Notes: a model not told the origin generated them from the letters alone. Positions 53,289 to 63,091 are shown, counted from the stretch's first letter. The stretch is 64,000 bases of DNA from Clostridium_AD sp050717635 (GCF_050717635.1 NZ_JBOITO010000013.1:496001-560000), one strand, 5' to 3'. Translations and numbers: made by a program.

Positions 53289-54062
53289 ATGAAATATACA
53301 ACTTATAAAAAGCCCACGGTTTTAAATAAAGTTTTAAGTGCCATTAGTGTAGGTCTAATTCTAATTGGTTTTGTTTGGTTATCTGTGGATTCAGCTGGCT
53401 TGGAATTAGATTTTACAACGCTGTTTCAATACAAACAGCGGTTATGGCAGGGATTTTTGATGACGATAGTTATATCTATTGGAAGTCTAATAATAAGTCT
53501 ATTTATTGGTTCATTAACTGCTATTTTTCAAAATTCAAAAATATTAACAATAAATTATCTATGTAAGATATATGTACAGTTAATAAGAGGTACACCACTT
53601 TTGGTGCAAATCTACATTTTTTACTATATTATAGGTACCGCTTGGGGTGTTGATAACCGATACTTATCTGGAATTATAATCCTTTCAATATTTGAAGGAG
53701 CCTATATTTCTGAAATTATTAGGGGGGGCCTTCAAAGCATTGATAATCAGCAATATGAAATAGCTAAAGCCATTGGACTTACTCCTTTAAAAACCTTTCA
53801 GCTTGTTACATTTCCTATTTTAATGTCAAGAATATTGCCAGCACTAGCAGGCCAGTTTTCATCCATAATAAAGGATTCGTCTCTACTTTCTGTAATTGCG
53901 GTGATTGAACTTACACAAACAATACAAGAAATATCAGCAGACAACTTTAGAATGTTCGAAAATTATATATTTGTTGGATTCTTATACTTTATACTTACTT
54001 TTTTCATATCAATGTTATCTGGAATGTTTGAAAGGAGGTATAAACATGAATATAGAGCTTAG
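53289..54062 (+). CDS. Amino-acid ABC transporter permease
   Basis: This 257-residue membrane permease of the polar amino-acid (HisM/GlnP) family has about five transmembrane segments. The EAA loop is EGAYISEIIRGGLQSIDNQQYEIAKAIGLTP (read in part), and the membrane region includes WQGFLMTIVISIGSLI and RGTPLLVQIYIFYY. It starts at ATG 53289 behind AAGGAGAT, and its last 17 bases overlap the ATPase gene. It is a single permease, so it probably acts as a homodimer. Confidence 0.93.
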   Translation: MKYTTYKKPTVLNKVLSAISVGLILIGFVWLSVDSAGLELDFTTLFQYKQRLWQGFLMTIVISIGSLIISLFIGSLTAIFQNSKILTINYLCKIYVQLIRGTPLLVQIYIFYYIIGTAWGVDNRYLSGIIILSIFEGAYISEIIRGGLQSIDNQQYEIAKAIGLTPLKTFQLVTFPILMSRILPALAGQFSSIIKDSSLLSVIAVIELTQTIQEISADNFRMFENYIFVGFLYFILTFFISMLSGMFERRYKHEYRA

Positions 54063-54780
54063 ACATATAGCCAAAAGTTTTGAAGATAAAGTAGTATTAC
54101 AAGATATATGCTTTGAAAATGATATTACCTCAATTGCCATTATTGGTCCCTCTGGAGGGGGGAAGTCCACTTTGCTTCGTATTATTGGTGGGCTACTTGT
54201 ACCAAGCTCTGGGGAAATGTATATTGATGGGCAGAAAATTGATTTTAATGAAAAGTTATTGCAAAATTATAGAAGAAACATTGGATTTGTATTTCAATCT
54301 AAAGGTCTTTTTGAGCATCTTACAGCTATGGAAAATGTTACGCTTCCACTTATACATAGCTTTGGCATAAATAAAGCACAATCAATACAAACAGCTAATA
54401 AGCTTTTTGAGAGATTTGGGTTATCGGAGGAGAAGGACAAATATCCATTTCAGCTCTCAGGGGGCCAGCAGCAGAGAATTTCCATAGCAAGGGCAGTTGC
54501 TGTAAAACCAAAACTTTTATTACTAGATGAACCAACTTCAGCCCTTGATCCAGAGTATACTTCGGAAGTGCTAGATATGTTGGGTGAGCTTCAAAATGAT
54601 GGCCTAAAAACTATAATTGTAACTCACGAAATGGGTTTTGCTAAAAATGCTTGTGAAAAGGCCATATATTTAGCAGATAATAAAATAATTGAAAGTGGTA
54701 AAAGCTCGGAAATATTCGAATTCCCTAAATCAGATAAGCTAAAGAGTTTTTTAAATAAGATACTTGAGTGGAAAATATAA
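54046..54780 (+). CDS. Amino-acid ABC transporter ATP-binding protein
   Basis: This 244-residue ATPase powers the transporter on the inner face of the membrane. Motifs: Walker A GPSGGGKS near residue 32, LSGGQQQR signature, Walker B LLLLDEPTSALDP, and the switch His in VTHEMGF. ATG 54046 has AAAGGAGG at the right distance; the longer frame from 53905 is inside the permease gene in another frame. It overlaps the permease gene by 17 bases, so translation is coupled. Confidence 0.95.
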   Translation: MNIELRHIAKSFEDKVVLQDICFENDITSIAIIGPSGGGKSTLLRIIGGLLVPSSGEMYIDGQKIDFNEKLLQNYRRNIGFVFQSKGLFEHLTAMENVTLPLIHSFGINKAQSIQTANKLFERFGLSEEKDKYPFQLSGGQQQRISIARAVAVKPKLLLLDEPTSALDPEYTSEVLDMLGELQNDGLKTIIVTHEMGFAKNACEKAIYLADNKIIESGKSSEIFEFPKSDKLKSFLNKILEWKI

Positions 54781-54818
54781 TAGCGCCATATGGTTTTTAA
54801 ACATATGGTGCTAAATTT
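54781..54818 (+). terminator. Terminator after the ABC transporter operon
   Basis: The stem TAGCGCCATATG/CATATGGTGCTA has one G-U pair around a T-rich loop, directly after the ATPase stop. Confidence 0.7.
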
Positions 54819-54830
54819 ATTAAAGTAGTA

Positions 54831-54929
54831 CTATACTAGAATCCACCATTCTTCGCCTTCATTAAATAATTCAATTGCTTTTCCGTCAATATTACATTTA
54901 TATCTGACTGCATTATTAAAAAGTTTCAT
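54831..54929 (-). CDS. Possible 32-residue microprotein
   Basis: A short frame from ATG 54929 to TAG 54831 reads MKLFNNAVRYKCNIDGKAIE, then LFNEGEEWWILV. Its composition looks coding (KCNIDGK, EEWWILV), but the AAGGAAAT-like ribosome site is far from the ATG. I recognise no family. It could be a remnant of a longer gene. Confidence 0.35.
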   Translation of the reverse strand: MKLFNNAVRYKCNIDGKAIELFNEGEEWWILV

Positions 54930-54999
54930 CGTTGTAAGGTTTATATTTCCTTAGTACTAGTATAATACATTTTAAATAAACTTGTCAGTGAAAAATAAA

Positions 55000-55851
55000 T
55001 TATTTAGATCTAATAGTTGAGTAAAAAACAGTACCTAAAATAATAATTCCACCTAAAACTTCCCTTAAAGTTGGTATTTCACCTAATAGAAAAACAGCAA
55101 AAGTGATACCATAAACTGGCTCAAGGCTCGTAATAATGCCTGCGGTTTGAGTTTTGGTATTTTTCAAACCATTTATGAACAATGTATGAGAAATTCCAGT
55201 GAAAACTGTACCTAATAAGATAAGTAATAATATATCTTTAGGTTGAAAAACAGGTTTTTGCAAAAATAAAAATGGAATTAATACAATTGTTGCTACAAGT
55301 TGTTCATAAAAAGCAATTACCATACTTGAATAGTCTTTTACATACTTTCTATTAAGCATTGAAAGAATTGCATAAGTAAAACCAGATACTATTCCCCATA
55401 AAACACCTTGAGTTAAGTTATTGCTTAGTTCAAACTTTGGAATGACAAGCATTACACCTAAGAATGTAATAATTGCAATTACAATATCTGATAACTTAAA
55501 TTTCTCTTTAAAAAAATATGGTTCAAGAAAAGTAACAAAAACAGGGAATGTAGAAAATGTGAGTAAGCCTATTGCTACTGTAGACACTTGGATAGCTATA
55601 AAAAAAGTGCTCCAGTGGATTGCTAAAATCACACCCATTACTCCCAAATAAAAATAATGTTTATGTTGCTTTAGTTTTATATTTTTCTTAAGATAAAGCA
55701 TTATAAGTAATAAAAAAATACTTGAAAAAAAAGCTCTCCCAAAAACAATTATCATTGATGGCAACGCTAGCAGCTTCCCAAATAATCCCGATAAACCAAA
55801 CAAAAAAACAGCTATATGAATTTCCATTAGACTTTTATTTTTTATCTTCAA
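55000..55851 (-). CDS. EamA family transporter (DMT superfamily)
   Basis: This 283-residue membrane protein has about ten hydrophobic segments arranged as two EamA repeats of five. Typical features include FGLSGLFGKLL at the N-terminus, the AIHWSTFFIAIQVSTVAIGLL segment (read in part) in the first half, and LEPVYGITFAVFLLGE near the end of the second half. Such transporters export amino acids, nucleotides or other metabolites; the substrate here is unknown. It starts at ATG 55851 with AGGTAAC upstream. It lies 25 bases after the DUF4317 gene, possibly cotranscribed. Confidence 0.88.
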   Translation of the reverse strand: MKIKNKSLMEIHIAVFLFGLSGLFGKLLALPSMIIVFGRAFFSSIFLLLIMLYLKKNIKLKQHKHYFYLGVMGVILAIHWSTFFIAIQVSTVAIGLLTFSTFPVFVTFLEPYFFKEKFKLSDIVIAIITFLGVMLVIPKFELSNNLTQGVLWGIVSGFTYAILSMLNRKYVKDYSSMVIAFYEQLVATIVLIPFLFLQKPVFQPKDILLLILLGTVFTGISHTLFINGLKNTKTQTAGIITSLEPVYGITFAVFLLGEIPTLREVLGGIIILGTVFYSTIRSK

Positions 55852-55876
55852 ATAGTTACCTCCAAATAAAATTGTT

Positions 55877-57202
55877 TTAAATCAAATTATTTATGCCATT
55901 AACCGTAGTTTGTTCATTGTCGTTTACAGGAATAACTATGCATTTTTGGCCATTAATTATTTGAGATTTTATTTGAGATATTTTTTCGGGCTTTACTTGA
56001 AGTATAATATCATAATCAGGGGTAACATTATTATCTTCTAAATCAGTTGCGCAAGCTTCTTCTAAAACCACATTGTCATCACTAATTTCTGTAGACAGTT
56101 GAGTTTCATTATTCAAAGTTTGCTCTTGTTTAACTTGATCAAGTCTAGTTTGAAGTACTTCTACTTGTTTGTAAAGGCGTTCTTCCTTTTTCCTTTGCAC
56201 ATTTGCCTTAAGAGCCTTTGCGTCAATTAAATGTTTTGCTAAAGGGATATCATCACCAAAGGTTTCTACATAGGAGTTTTCAATCATAGTAGTAATTTCA
56301 GGTGGAACTTCACTGTCTATAAAAAGGTTTTGTATATCCTTCTTTGTTAAGCTTATAGGTTCAGAATCTTTATCATCATTTAGAGCATTGTATTCTTCTA
56401 TCATAGTGCTTAGGTTTTCTTGTATGTCCATAAAAATTTTATCAGCCTTATTTTCATCAGTACTAAAAGAATCTTTAATAATTGAGTGGAATGTTTCCTT
56501 TTGCACTGTAGCAGTTTGTTTTGAAGTACAACCTAGTGCATTTTCCATTAATTCAGGATGTGTATCCTTTGCATTTTTTGTGTAATACATAATTGAGTTA
56601 ACATCGCAGCTACGATTAATAAAAGCTGGAAACACAAAGCCATTAGTGGGGGACTCAACTACCCAATCTCTAATACGTGCTTTTATCTTGTTATTTTCTT
56701 CAAAGTATCTAAGACCAGGTTCTGAAAGTGAAACTGGGCATATTGCACATAACACATATTCATATACTTCTTCAGATTCATCTATCTTTATATTATCTTT
56801 GGTTTTACTAATAACATCATAAGCATCATGAAAAAACAGTATTAAAAAATTACCAGTGTAATCATAATTAGAAATAATCAAATCATAAAAAGTATCAAGA
56901 ATAGCATCATCTTTTAGTTGACTGTTTTTAAGCTGCATAAGTGAAAGTTGTCTTTCATTTGTAAAATCTTCGTTAGGTTCAAAGTTAAGTTCTAAAATAT
57001 TATTTCCAATAGGTCCAGACAGTACTTTTTTAGCAATTTCTAAGTATTTAAAGTATTCGTCTTCATCTAAATTTAGAAAGCTTTCTCTGAATTTTAATAT
57101 AGTATGTTTTTCTCCATTAACATAGCAGCCACACATTTTAGTGAAGGTGCATTGTTCTTTTTTAAAACGTTTTTTTAACTCAAGTATATCTTTTTTTCTC
57201 AT
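55877..57202 (-). CDS. DUF4317 domain-containing protein
   Basis: This protein is about 441 residues, with the N-terminus MRKKDILELKKRFKKEQCTF and ...GCYVNGEKHTILKF typical of the DUF4317 family of clostridia. The C-terminus has a coiled coil (about 325-365), then an acidic linker, and ends with KSQIINGQKCIVIPVND. No function is known for the family. ATG 57202 is chosen because GAGGAG lies seven bases upstream; the longer reading from 57217 includes this site. It probably is cytoplasmic and shares its transcript with EamA. Confidence 0.82.
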   Translation of the reverse strand: MRKKDILELKKRFKKEQCTFTKMCGCYVNGEKHTILKFRESFLNLDEDEYFKYLEIAKKVLSGPIGNNILELNFEPNEDFTNERQLSLMQLKNSQLKDDAILDTFYDLIISNYDYTGNFLILFFHDAYDVISKTKDNIKIDESEEVYEYVLCAICPVSLSEPGLRYFEENNKIKARIRDWVVESPTNGFVFPAFINRSCDVNSIMYYTKNAKDTHPELMENALGCTSKQTATVQKETFHSIIKDSFSTDENKADKIFMDIQENLSTMIEEYNALNDDKDSEPISLTKKDIQNLFIDSEVPPEITTMIENSYVETFGDDIPLAKHLIDAKALKANVQRKKEERLYKQVEVLQTRLDQVKQEQTLNNETQLSTEISDDNVVLEEACATDLEDNNVTPDYDIILQVKPEKISQIKSQIINGQKCIVIPVNDNEQTTVNGINNLI

Positions 57203-57327
57203 ATATAAACTCCTCAATGTATAGTTTTTATTTGTAGCTATAATTAATATAGTATCATTATTAATTATAGTATTTTTTTTGCATTAAATAAAGGGTTTAT
57301 ATATTCATTAAATTAAAAATATGCGAA

Positions 57328-57366
57328 AAGCACAGTTGTAAAAAATAACAACTGTGCTTAATCAAA
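57328..57366 (-). terminator. Terminator after the SPOCS-like gene
   Basis: The stem AAGCACAGTTGT/ACAACTGTGCTT is perfect around eight bases. It lies about 75 bases beyond the minus-strand stop at 57434, with no long T run, so it is a moderate call. Confidence 0.6.
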
Positions 57367-57433
57367 TATTATACTATTTTACATTTAGTTAAAATGGGTA
57401 ATCTAATACATCTTTAAAATATTTTTAAGCAAG

Positions 57434-58036
57434 TTATCTTGCACAGCAATTGTTGTAATCGTTTCTTGTAATTTTAACCACGATTTTTACAATCATTTTT
57501 TCTAGAAGTGAATTATAGGTGATTGCAAAAGCGGGTGCACCTGGTGCAACATCATTTGGATCTAATAACTCATCTAAATCGCCTTCAACAATGGATTCAC
57601 ATATTTCAACGTGGTCAGTTAAAAAGATTTGATCTATCGATTTTACTTCAACAAAAGTTGCGAATTCTATTCTTGTTGTATATTGGTGTACTGGTCCACT
57701 TACAGCTTCCTCTGTAAAATCGGTTATTGTCTTATATAATATATTTTTATCAATATATCCATCAATTATTACTTTTGCAGTCCACCATGGGTGGCATATC
57801 CCAGGTGCAGTAATTGATGCTAGTTTAAAATTTGTAACTGTAACGACTTTATCAATAGCTACAATACGAAAAATAGGAGGACTTAGTGGTGCTAGTGTTA
57901 TTTGTTTCACTACTAATTCTTCTTTTTGTCCAAATTTTCCAATTACAGGAATTGGAAGTGCATTTACTGATGCTGGTGTATTAGGAGTTGGAACCATCTT
58001 AGTATATGGGTTGCTGCGTACTTTCTCTTTATACAT
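57434..58036 (-). CDS. SPOCS-like (DUF3794-type) protein
   Basis: This 200-residue protein resembles DUF3794/SPOCS proteins associated with spore coats. The core WWTAKVIIDGYIDKNILYKT with a following HQYTTRIEFATFVEV matches the beta-strand pattern of that domain. Its N-terminus is Pro-rich (TPNTPASVNALPIPVIGKFG), and the C-terminus contains two adjacent Cys residues near the end (NNCCAR). It has no signal peptide. It is a monocistronic minus-strand gene next to two DUF3231 genes; a spore-related role is inferred from the family. Confidence 0.6.
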   Translation of the reverse strand: MYKEKVRSNPYTKMVPTPNTPASVNALPIPVIGKFGQKEELVVKQITLAPLSPPIFRIVAIDKVVTVTNFKLASITAPGICHPWWTAKVIIDGYIDKNILYKTITDFTEEAVSGPVHQYTTRIEFATFVEVKSIDQIFLTDHVEICESIVEGDLDELLDPNDVAPGAPAFAITYNSLLEKMIVKIVVKITRNDYNNCCAR

Positions 58037-58431
58037 ATAATTTAAAACCCCTTTAATATATTTTTAATAACATAGTTCAATAATGAAGATACTTCATTAA
58101 GGATTAATGTTATGTAATCCTTCGTTTGTAATATATTTTATGCAGTTAAATTATTTGTGTTACTAGATTTTTGTATAGAAGAAATTATTTATAGGGGCTG
58201 CGCGGCCACCTACTATATGGAGTATTAATTGAAAGGACGGTGTTGAAAGGGGGGACGGAAAAATTTGGAAACGTATATGGACAAGTGGTACCATCTAAAC
58301 TAATAAAAGAGCAGAAATTTCTGCTCTTGATGTTTGTCGGTAACACTCCATTTTCTAGTATATAGTTTGTTGACATAACATAATATTTATACGCACCATT
58401 GCAATTAAGCTTAAATATATTCGTATTAATC
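58037..58431. other. Intergenic region with no supported gene
   Basis: This stretch has a short G-rich part (about 58195-58260, including CTGCGCGGCC and GGGGGG) unlike its surroundings. On the plus strand a frame runs from about 58242 (VLKGGTEKFGNVYGQVVPSK), but it has no start that I trust. It may be debris of a mobile element. The hairpin at 58307-58328 is listed separately. Confidence 0.4.
58307..58328 (-). terminator. Perfect palindrome, probable terminator of the DUF3231 genes
   Basis: AAGAGCAGAAA/TTTCTGCTCTT is fully self-complementary. On the minus strand it is followed by TTATTAG and lies about 100 bases after the DUF3231 stop. Confidence 0.55.
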
Positions 58432-59439
58432 TTAGACTCCCACTAAATTTTCATGTTTTACAGCTTGTGGCGATTCTTGTAACCACGAATTGTCAATCAT
58501 TAGATTTGCACCTTTTTTACTATATTTCATTAATTCATATACACAGTTAATGTACTTACCCACAAGGTCGCTTCTTAAGGTTTCTGATATAGACATACAC
58601 GCACTGCTTATCTGTGTTGAAGATAACATCACTCTTATATAGTTCATCATAAATTTTTCTGAAAAGGGTGAAATTGTAGAATCATTTACAAATGAGTCTG
58701 AAGTAGATGGGACTGGGATGCCTTCATTGGTAAACAGTGTAGTTAGTATATCAATATGTTTTGTTGCAATATCTTTTCCTTCAAAAAAATAATCGGAAAC
58801 ATTTTTATCTTTAGAAACTTGACCAAATGCTGTTGCTATCGCTCTATCCATTATACATGTAAAAATATTGCTGAAAACAGCAGTTATTTCGGCTGTAAGT
58901 AAAGGTCTTTTTTCTCCAAACCAGTCTGTAATAAAGCTTTGACTTTCTATATATTGGACCTCGTTATTAACTTCTACTCGTGGAGCTCTTATATAGATAC
59001 CCTTTGCTAACCTTAAATCTACCGAATTGTTTAAAAGGTCAATGTTTTGATTAATAAGTTTTGAAAAGAAAGCTCTAATATCAGAACGTGTTATATGATT
59101 TAATATAAGAGTACTTTTATGCATTTGTACTCTTGCCGTATAGCTTAAATAAAGCAAGTAGAAAGAATCACTAAACAAGCGCGGAGAACCTTGGTTTATA
59201 TCGCTGTCATTAAATCCATCTGGAAGAGTCAGTTTTTCCATGTTAAATATATTTGTTAAATCTTGTATATTCTGATTTGATAAATCTAAAGTTTGTTGTA
59301 AAATAGTACGAATTTCACTATCTTCTACATTACTCATAAAATGCTTAATCATACAAACAATCATGGTATTGGCAATATAAGAATTCCATATGCCTGATAT
59401 TTCTGTTGAAACTAAAGGAATTTTTGCAATATCTGTCAT
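58432..59439 (-). CDS. DUF3231 family protein (copy 2)
   Basis: This 335-residue protein belongs to the DUF3231 family common in spore-formers. The family blocks are visible: LVSTEISGIWNSYIANTMI, MEKLTLPDGFNDSDIN, APRVEVNN, QSFITDWFGEKRPLL, DYFFEGKDIATKHI and the final GANLMIDNSWLQESPQAV. Two similar halves of about 165 residues give an internal repeat, probably two helical bundles. No enzymatic motif is visible. It starts at ATG 59439 behind AGGAGG. It lies 69 bases after a closely related copy. Confidence 0.85.
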   Translation of the reverse strand: MTDIAKIPLVSTEISGIWNSYIANTMIVCMIKHFMSNVEDSEIRTILQQTLDLSNQNIQDLTNIFNMEKLTLPDGFNDSDINQGSPRLFSDSFYLLYLSYTARVQMHKSTLILNHITRSDIRAFFSKLINQNIDLLNNSVDLRLAKGIYIRAPRVEVNNEVQYIESQSFITDWFGEKRPLLTAEITAVFSNIFTCIMDRAIATAFGQVSKDKNVSDYFFEGKDIATKHIDILTTLFTNEGIPVPSTSDSFVNDSTISPFSEKFMMNYIRVMLSSTQISSACMSISETLRSDLVGKYINCVYELMKYSKKGANLMIDNSWLQESPQAVKHENLVGV

Positions 59440-59508
59440 GAATATAACCTCCTGTATTATATTAATTAATTAAATTAGTATCTTGAGCTTATTAAATTTA
59501 AACTCCTG

Positions 59509-60501
59509 CTAATTTTCTTGTTTTACTGCTTGGGGGGGCTGTTGAAACCATGCATTATCAATCATAATATTTGCACCTTTTTTACCATACTTCAAATTTG
59601 AAAGTAAATATTTAATGAAAATAGTCTCAAGGTCTCTCCTCGAGTTGTCTGGTACAGCCATACCCAAACTACTTATCCCTTGTGAAGTTAAAGCTGCTAT
59701 ATGATTTAACATCAATTTTTGTGAAAAGGGTGCAACTGTAGAGTCAGTTACAAAAGAATCTGAAGTAGATGGGATTGGAATTGCTTCATTAGTTAAGAGT
59801 GAAGTTAATTCACTAATACGTTCCGTTGCAATATCTTTTCCTTCAAAAAAATAATCGGAAACTTTTTTATCTTTAGAAACTTGACCAAATCCCGTTGTTA
59901 TAGCTCTCCCTACATAATTCGAAAAAATATTGGAGAAAATATGGGTTATTTCATCTGTAAGTAAAGGTCTTTTTTCTCCAAACCAGTCTGTTAAGAAGCT
60001 TTGACTTTTTACATATTGGATTTCCTTATTAACTGCTACAAGTGGGGCTCTAATGGCGATTCCCTTTGATAATCTTAAATCTGATGAATTGTTATAAAGG
60101 TCAACGTATTCGACAATGCGTTTAGAAAAATAAGCTCTAATATCGGAACGTGCTATCAGATTTAAAATCCGAGTGTAATTATGCATTCCAGTCCTTGACA
60201 TAAAGGTCAAATAATGAAGGTAGAAAGAATCAGTAAATAGACGTGGAGCATCCATATTTATATCCTTGTTATTAAATCCATCAGGAAGGGTCAGCTTCTC
60301 CCTATTAAAAATATTTGTTAATTCTTGTATATGCTGATTTGCTAAATCTGAAGTTTGTTGTAAAATATCACGAATTTCGCTATCTTCTACATTATTTAAA
60401 AAATGCTTAGTCATACACACTATCAAAGTATCGCTCATATAAGAATTCCATAAACCTGTTATTTCCGTTGAAATTAAAGGTATTTCCATAATATCTTTCA
60501 T
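59509..60501 (-). CDS. DUF3231 family protein (copy 1)
   Basis: This protein is about 330 residues and clearly paralogous to the next gene, with the same blocks: PLISTEITGLWNSYM, REKLTLPDGFNNKDIN, QSFLTDWFGEKRPLL, DYFFEGKDIATERI and GANIMIDNAWFQQPPQAV. The pair is a tandem duplication. ATG 60501 (MKDIMEIPLISTE) follows GGAGG at a normal distance; the reading from 60528 includes the binding site. Function unknown. The ferritin-like four-helix arrangement often proposed for this family cannot be judged here. Confidence 0.85.
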   Translation of the reverse strand: MKDIMEIPLISTEITGLWNSYMSDTLIVCMTKHFLNNVEDSEIRDILQQTSDLANQHIQELTNIFNREKLTLPDGFNNKDINMDAPRLFTDSFYLHYLTFMSRTGMHNYTRILNLIARSDIRAYFSKRIVEYVDLYNNSSDLRLSKGIAIRAPLVAVNKEIQYVKSQSFLTDWFGEKRPLLTDEITHIFSNIFSNYVGRAITTGFGQVSKDKKVSDYFFEGKDIATERISELTSLLTNEAIPIPSTSDSFVTDSTVAPFSQKLMLNHIAALTSQGISSLGMAVPDNSRRDLETIFIKYLLSNLKYGKKGANIMIDNAWFQQPPQAVKQEN

Positions 60502-60680
60502 AAATATAGCCTCCTGTTTCATAATCAATGTATGTAGTATTTGCTTTTTTATAAGTTAATATGTTTGCCTTAAGTAATTTCTAAGTCGTATATAAAAAAT
60601 GAAACTATAAAATTGAAAAGGTGGAATAGGCATCACTAAATTCAAGAAAATAGGATTCACATTCACCTTATAGCTACTGT

Positions 60681-61268
60681 TTAGATAGCTGATTTTATTG
60701 CAGCATTATTGGCTGGACTTTTTAATTTCCTAAGTCCTAATAATGTCAATAAACCAAATCCTACCTTAGAGAAAATTGGAAGAATTATAAATAGATAAGT
60801 ATCTACTCTCTGAGAAACTAATGCTAATCCAGATGGTCCAATTATCCAAGTAGTTGGATAACCAATCCATAGTATTGATAAATATCCTGATAAGATTAAG
60901 TAAAGCTTATACAGATTGGGGTTTTGTTCACGTGCAATATTTCTGATAGGCACCCAAATTAACCATTGGATAACTAGAAATGCTATCATACCAATGGAGA
61001 ACCAAATGTACCTATTGACGCCTGTAGATAAATCAGCAATTAAACCACACAATACCATTACTACATCAGCTGTCATGATTCCAATTATAATTACTTTGTT
61101 TTTAGGTACATAATACATTGCTGTTAAACAAAGAGACAATAGTAAAAGAGGTGTAGTGACAACCCAATCTAAATAACGTGCATAGAATGTTATTTGGTTG
61201 GCTATTTCTATCATCCCTTGACCAATTGCCATAGATGTATAAGCAATTGCAGAACACATTGGTATCAG
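60681..61268 (-). pseudogene. Xenorhodopsin-type microbial rhodopsin, helices B-G (3' part of an interrupted gene)
   Basis: The 195 residues from LIPMCSAIAYTSMAIGQG onward match a microbial rhodopsin. Helix C reads YARYLDWVVTTPLLLLSL, giving Asp, Thr and Ser at the positions of bacteriorhodopsin Asp85, Thr89 and Asp96. Helix G reads LPIFSKVGFG, with the retinal-binding Lys and Pro in place of Asp212. The Pro and Ser are as I recall for Anabaena sensory rhodopsin and xenorhodopsins, and WIGYPTTWIIGPSG is shared as well. Helix A is missing here; it lies at 63123-63251, beyond an inserted element. A local ATG (61289) inside the element end exists but would give a protein without helix A. As it stands the gene is broken. 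Confidence 0.88.
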
Positions 61269-61280
61269 AAAACTGAAACT

Positions 61281-61299
61281 CCCACGCATAAATGCAGGG
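61281..61299. repeat. Right-end subterminal hairpin of the IS605-type element
   Basis: CCC-AC-GCAT-AA-ATGC-A-GGG forms an imperfect hairpin near the element end that follows the tnpB-like gene, as in IS200/IS605 right ends. Confidence 0.65.
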
Positions 61300-61441
61300 G
61301 GTTCTTAAGTACTAAATAACTTTCTTTAACATCACGAATGACAGTTAACACTAATTATTTTCCCTAAGAATTTCACCATCAAGAATTGCTCCCAATCCAT
61401 TAGCGATAGCATAACGCCCATTTCAAGACGTTTTTTATATT
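61300..61441 (-). ncRNA. Possible omega-RNA (reRNA) region of the TnpB-like gene
   Basis: TnpB proteins use a guide RNA made from the 3' end of their gene and the adjoining element end. The 140 non-coding bases between the tnpB-like stop and the right-end hairpin are in the right place. If so, the guide part would be the rhodopsin sequence just past the element end. This is inference from family knowledge; no scaffold structure was verified. Confidence 0.35.
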
Positions 61442-62974
61442 TTAGATTCCTATACTACTTAAATTATTCATTCCTTGCAATCTTCTAACTTCCTTATTAT
61501 GCAATTCTAAAAACTTATCAAACCCTTCACTACATTTCTCAAAATGTATGTTGCATAAATCTTCAGCAACATTTTTTATTAAGTATGCGGAATATATATC
61601 CCTTTGCACTTTAATTTCCTCTCCATTATACTCAAAATAATTCCATCTTTGAGATAGTTTCTTTTTATTGTATTCATGGCTTAAATGGTTGTACTGTGAC
61701 GCTTTTACTTCTCTAGTATTAATTTCAAAGTATTTTCCACCTTTAGCTTTTAATTTGTTTGCCAATATAGTTAGAAATTTACTAGGGGCTTTATTTGCAA
61801 GTGATTTCCCAAATCGTTTCTTCTTATTAATCCTTCCAGTTTTCTCATTTACAGTTGTTTTTCTAGCACGTTTTTGTAGTGTCTTAAAATTCATTTCTTC
61901 AACATATACCACATTACAATTTTTTAATAACTCATTGCCCATTATGTTATGATCTTGCTGTCTTAGATCAGTCTGTTGTCTATATAAATCTTTTAGTTTG
62001 TTTTTAGCTTTGCTATATTTCTTCGAAAACTTCCATTCTAATTTAATACCTTTTTTAATAGTACCATTTTCATTGAAGTTATTAGGATTAAATTTTCTCT
62101 TACTTCTATCCATATACCTTTGAATTCTACGTTTTTTATTTTCAATATTCTGTACATGTGGAGCCAATTCATATAGCTTAACATCATAATCAGAAGTATA
62201 AGCAACTGTTTGTGTACCTATATCTATTCCGCAATCTCCAATTCCTATATCATTTCTAATCTCTCCAGTCTCTTTGTTAACCTTAACAGGAGCTCCCCCC
62301 TCTAAAACTATTTGAAGTATATATTTATATCTTCCGCGTACAAATTTTCTTTTAATTCTACAGAAGCATATATTGTTACTCAAAGTATCTATCTCATATT
62401 GGTTATATATATTAAAGTTTGTTCCAATCTTTAACCCATTTCATTTAAAAATATTTGTTTCAATATCATATCTTATGCCAGTGCCATTAGATTTACCTTC
62501 TAATGAATTCAACTGGTTATTTCGGCCTTTAAAATGAACTTGTTCACCTTTGCCAAACAGATTAGCTTCTAAAGCTTTCCATACTCTTGATGCAATCTTT
62601 TGAGCAGTGAAACTGTCTACATTGTTTTTAAATGTATGCTGCGTTGATTTTACATCTTGATGAAGTAAATATTCTGTCAGCCTAAATTCTTTAAGCATTT
62701 CATTTTTAATATCAAAATATGGAATACAAAGCTTACTCAATTCTTTCTTATCATAACTTTTAAAACTCTTGTAGATATTTGCTAATTCATTTTGATTATT
62801 TCTCCATTTCTTAGTCTTGCACATTTCTTTGTATCTTTTCAAAGCTTTACCTAGAACTGAATTATAGATAAGTCTACCGATATCAAAGCGTGCATCTAAA
62901 ATGTCTTCCTGCCACCTTTCAGTTTTAAGTTTTAAATTCAATACAAATCGTTGTTTAGGTTCTTTTTTAGCCAT
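61442..62974 (-). pseudogene. IS605-type TnpB-like (OrfB) gene with in-frame TGA
   Basis: Two open parts lie in the same reading frame: residues 1-177 (62974-62444) and a 3' part to 61442 (continuous to about residue 510). They are separated only by a TGA at 62443-62441 in IETNIFK-TGA-NGLKIGT. The protein has the TnpB-type helical N-terminus (RFVLNLKLKTERWQEDIL), IGDCGIDIGTQTVAYTSD (a RuvC-I Asp block), YVEEMNFKTLQ (RuvC-II Glu) and a C-terminal DIYSAYLI, with no CxxC zinc-finger motifs visible. A nonsense mutation (for example from TGG, Trp) is the simplest reading; selenocysteine is unlikely here. The C-terminal part could be made only by reinitiation. Confidence 0.8.
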
Positions 62975-63091
62975 GAATATTCACCTCACTTTCTCTAAAC
63001 CTTAATGTCTTATTTTTTGCATTTCTATATATTTTTATGCACGTATTGCTATTTATTAATCATTTGTTGCCTATCGGCAAGTGCTATTCAT

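Noticed and set aside
58195..58260. The G-rich stretch as a structured RNA or group II intron end.
   Set aside because: I could not match any domain V-like hairpin, and no reverse transcriptase gene is near.
62441..62443. The in-frame TGA of the TnpB-like gene as selenocysteine.
   Set aside because: No redox motif surrounds it and I saw no clear SECIS-like hairpin right after it. A nonsense mutation is simpler.
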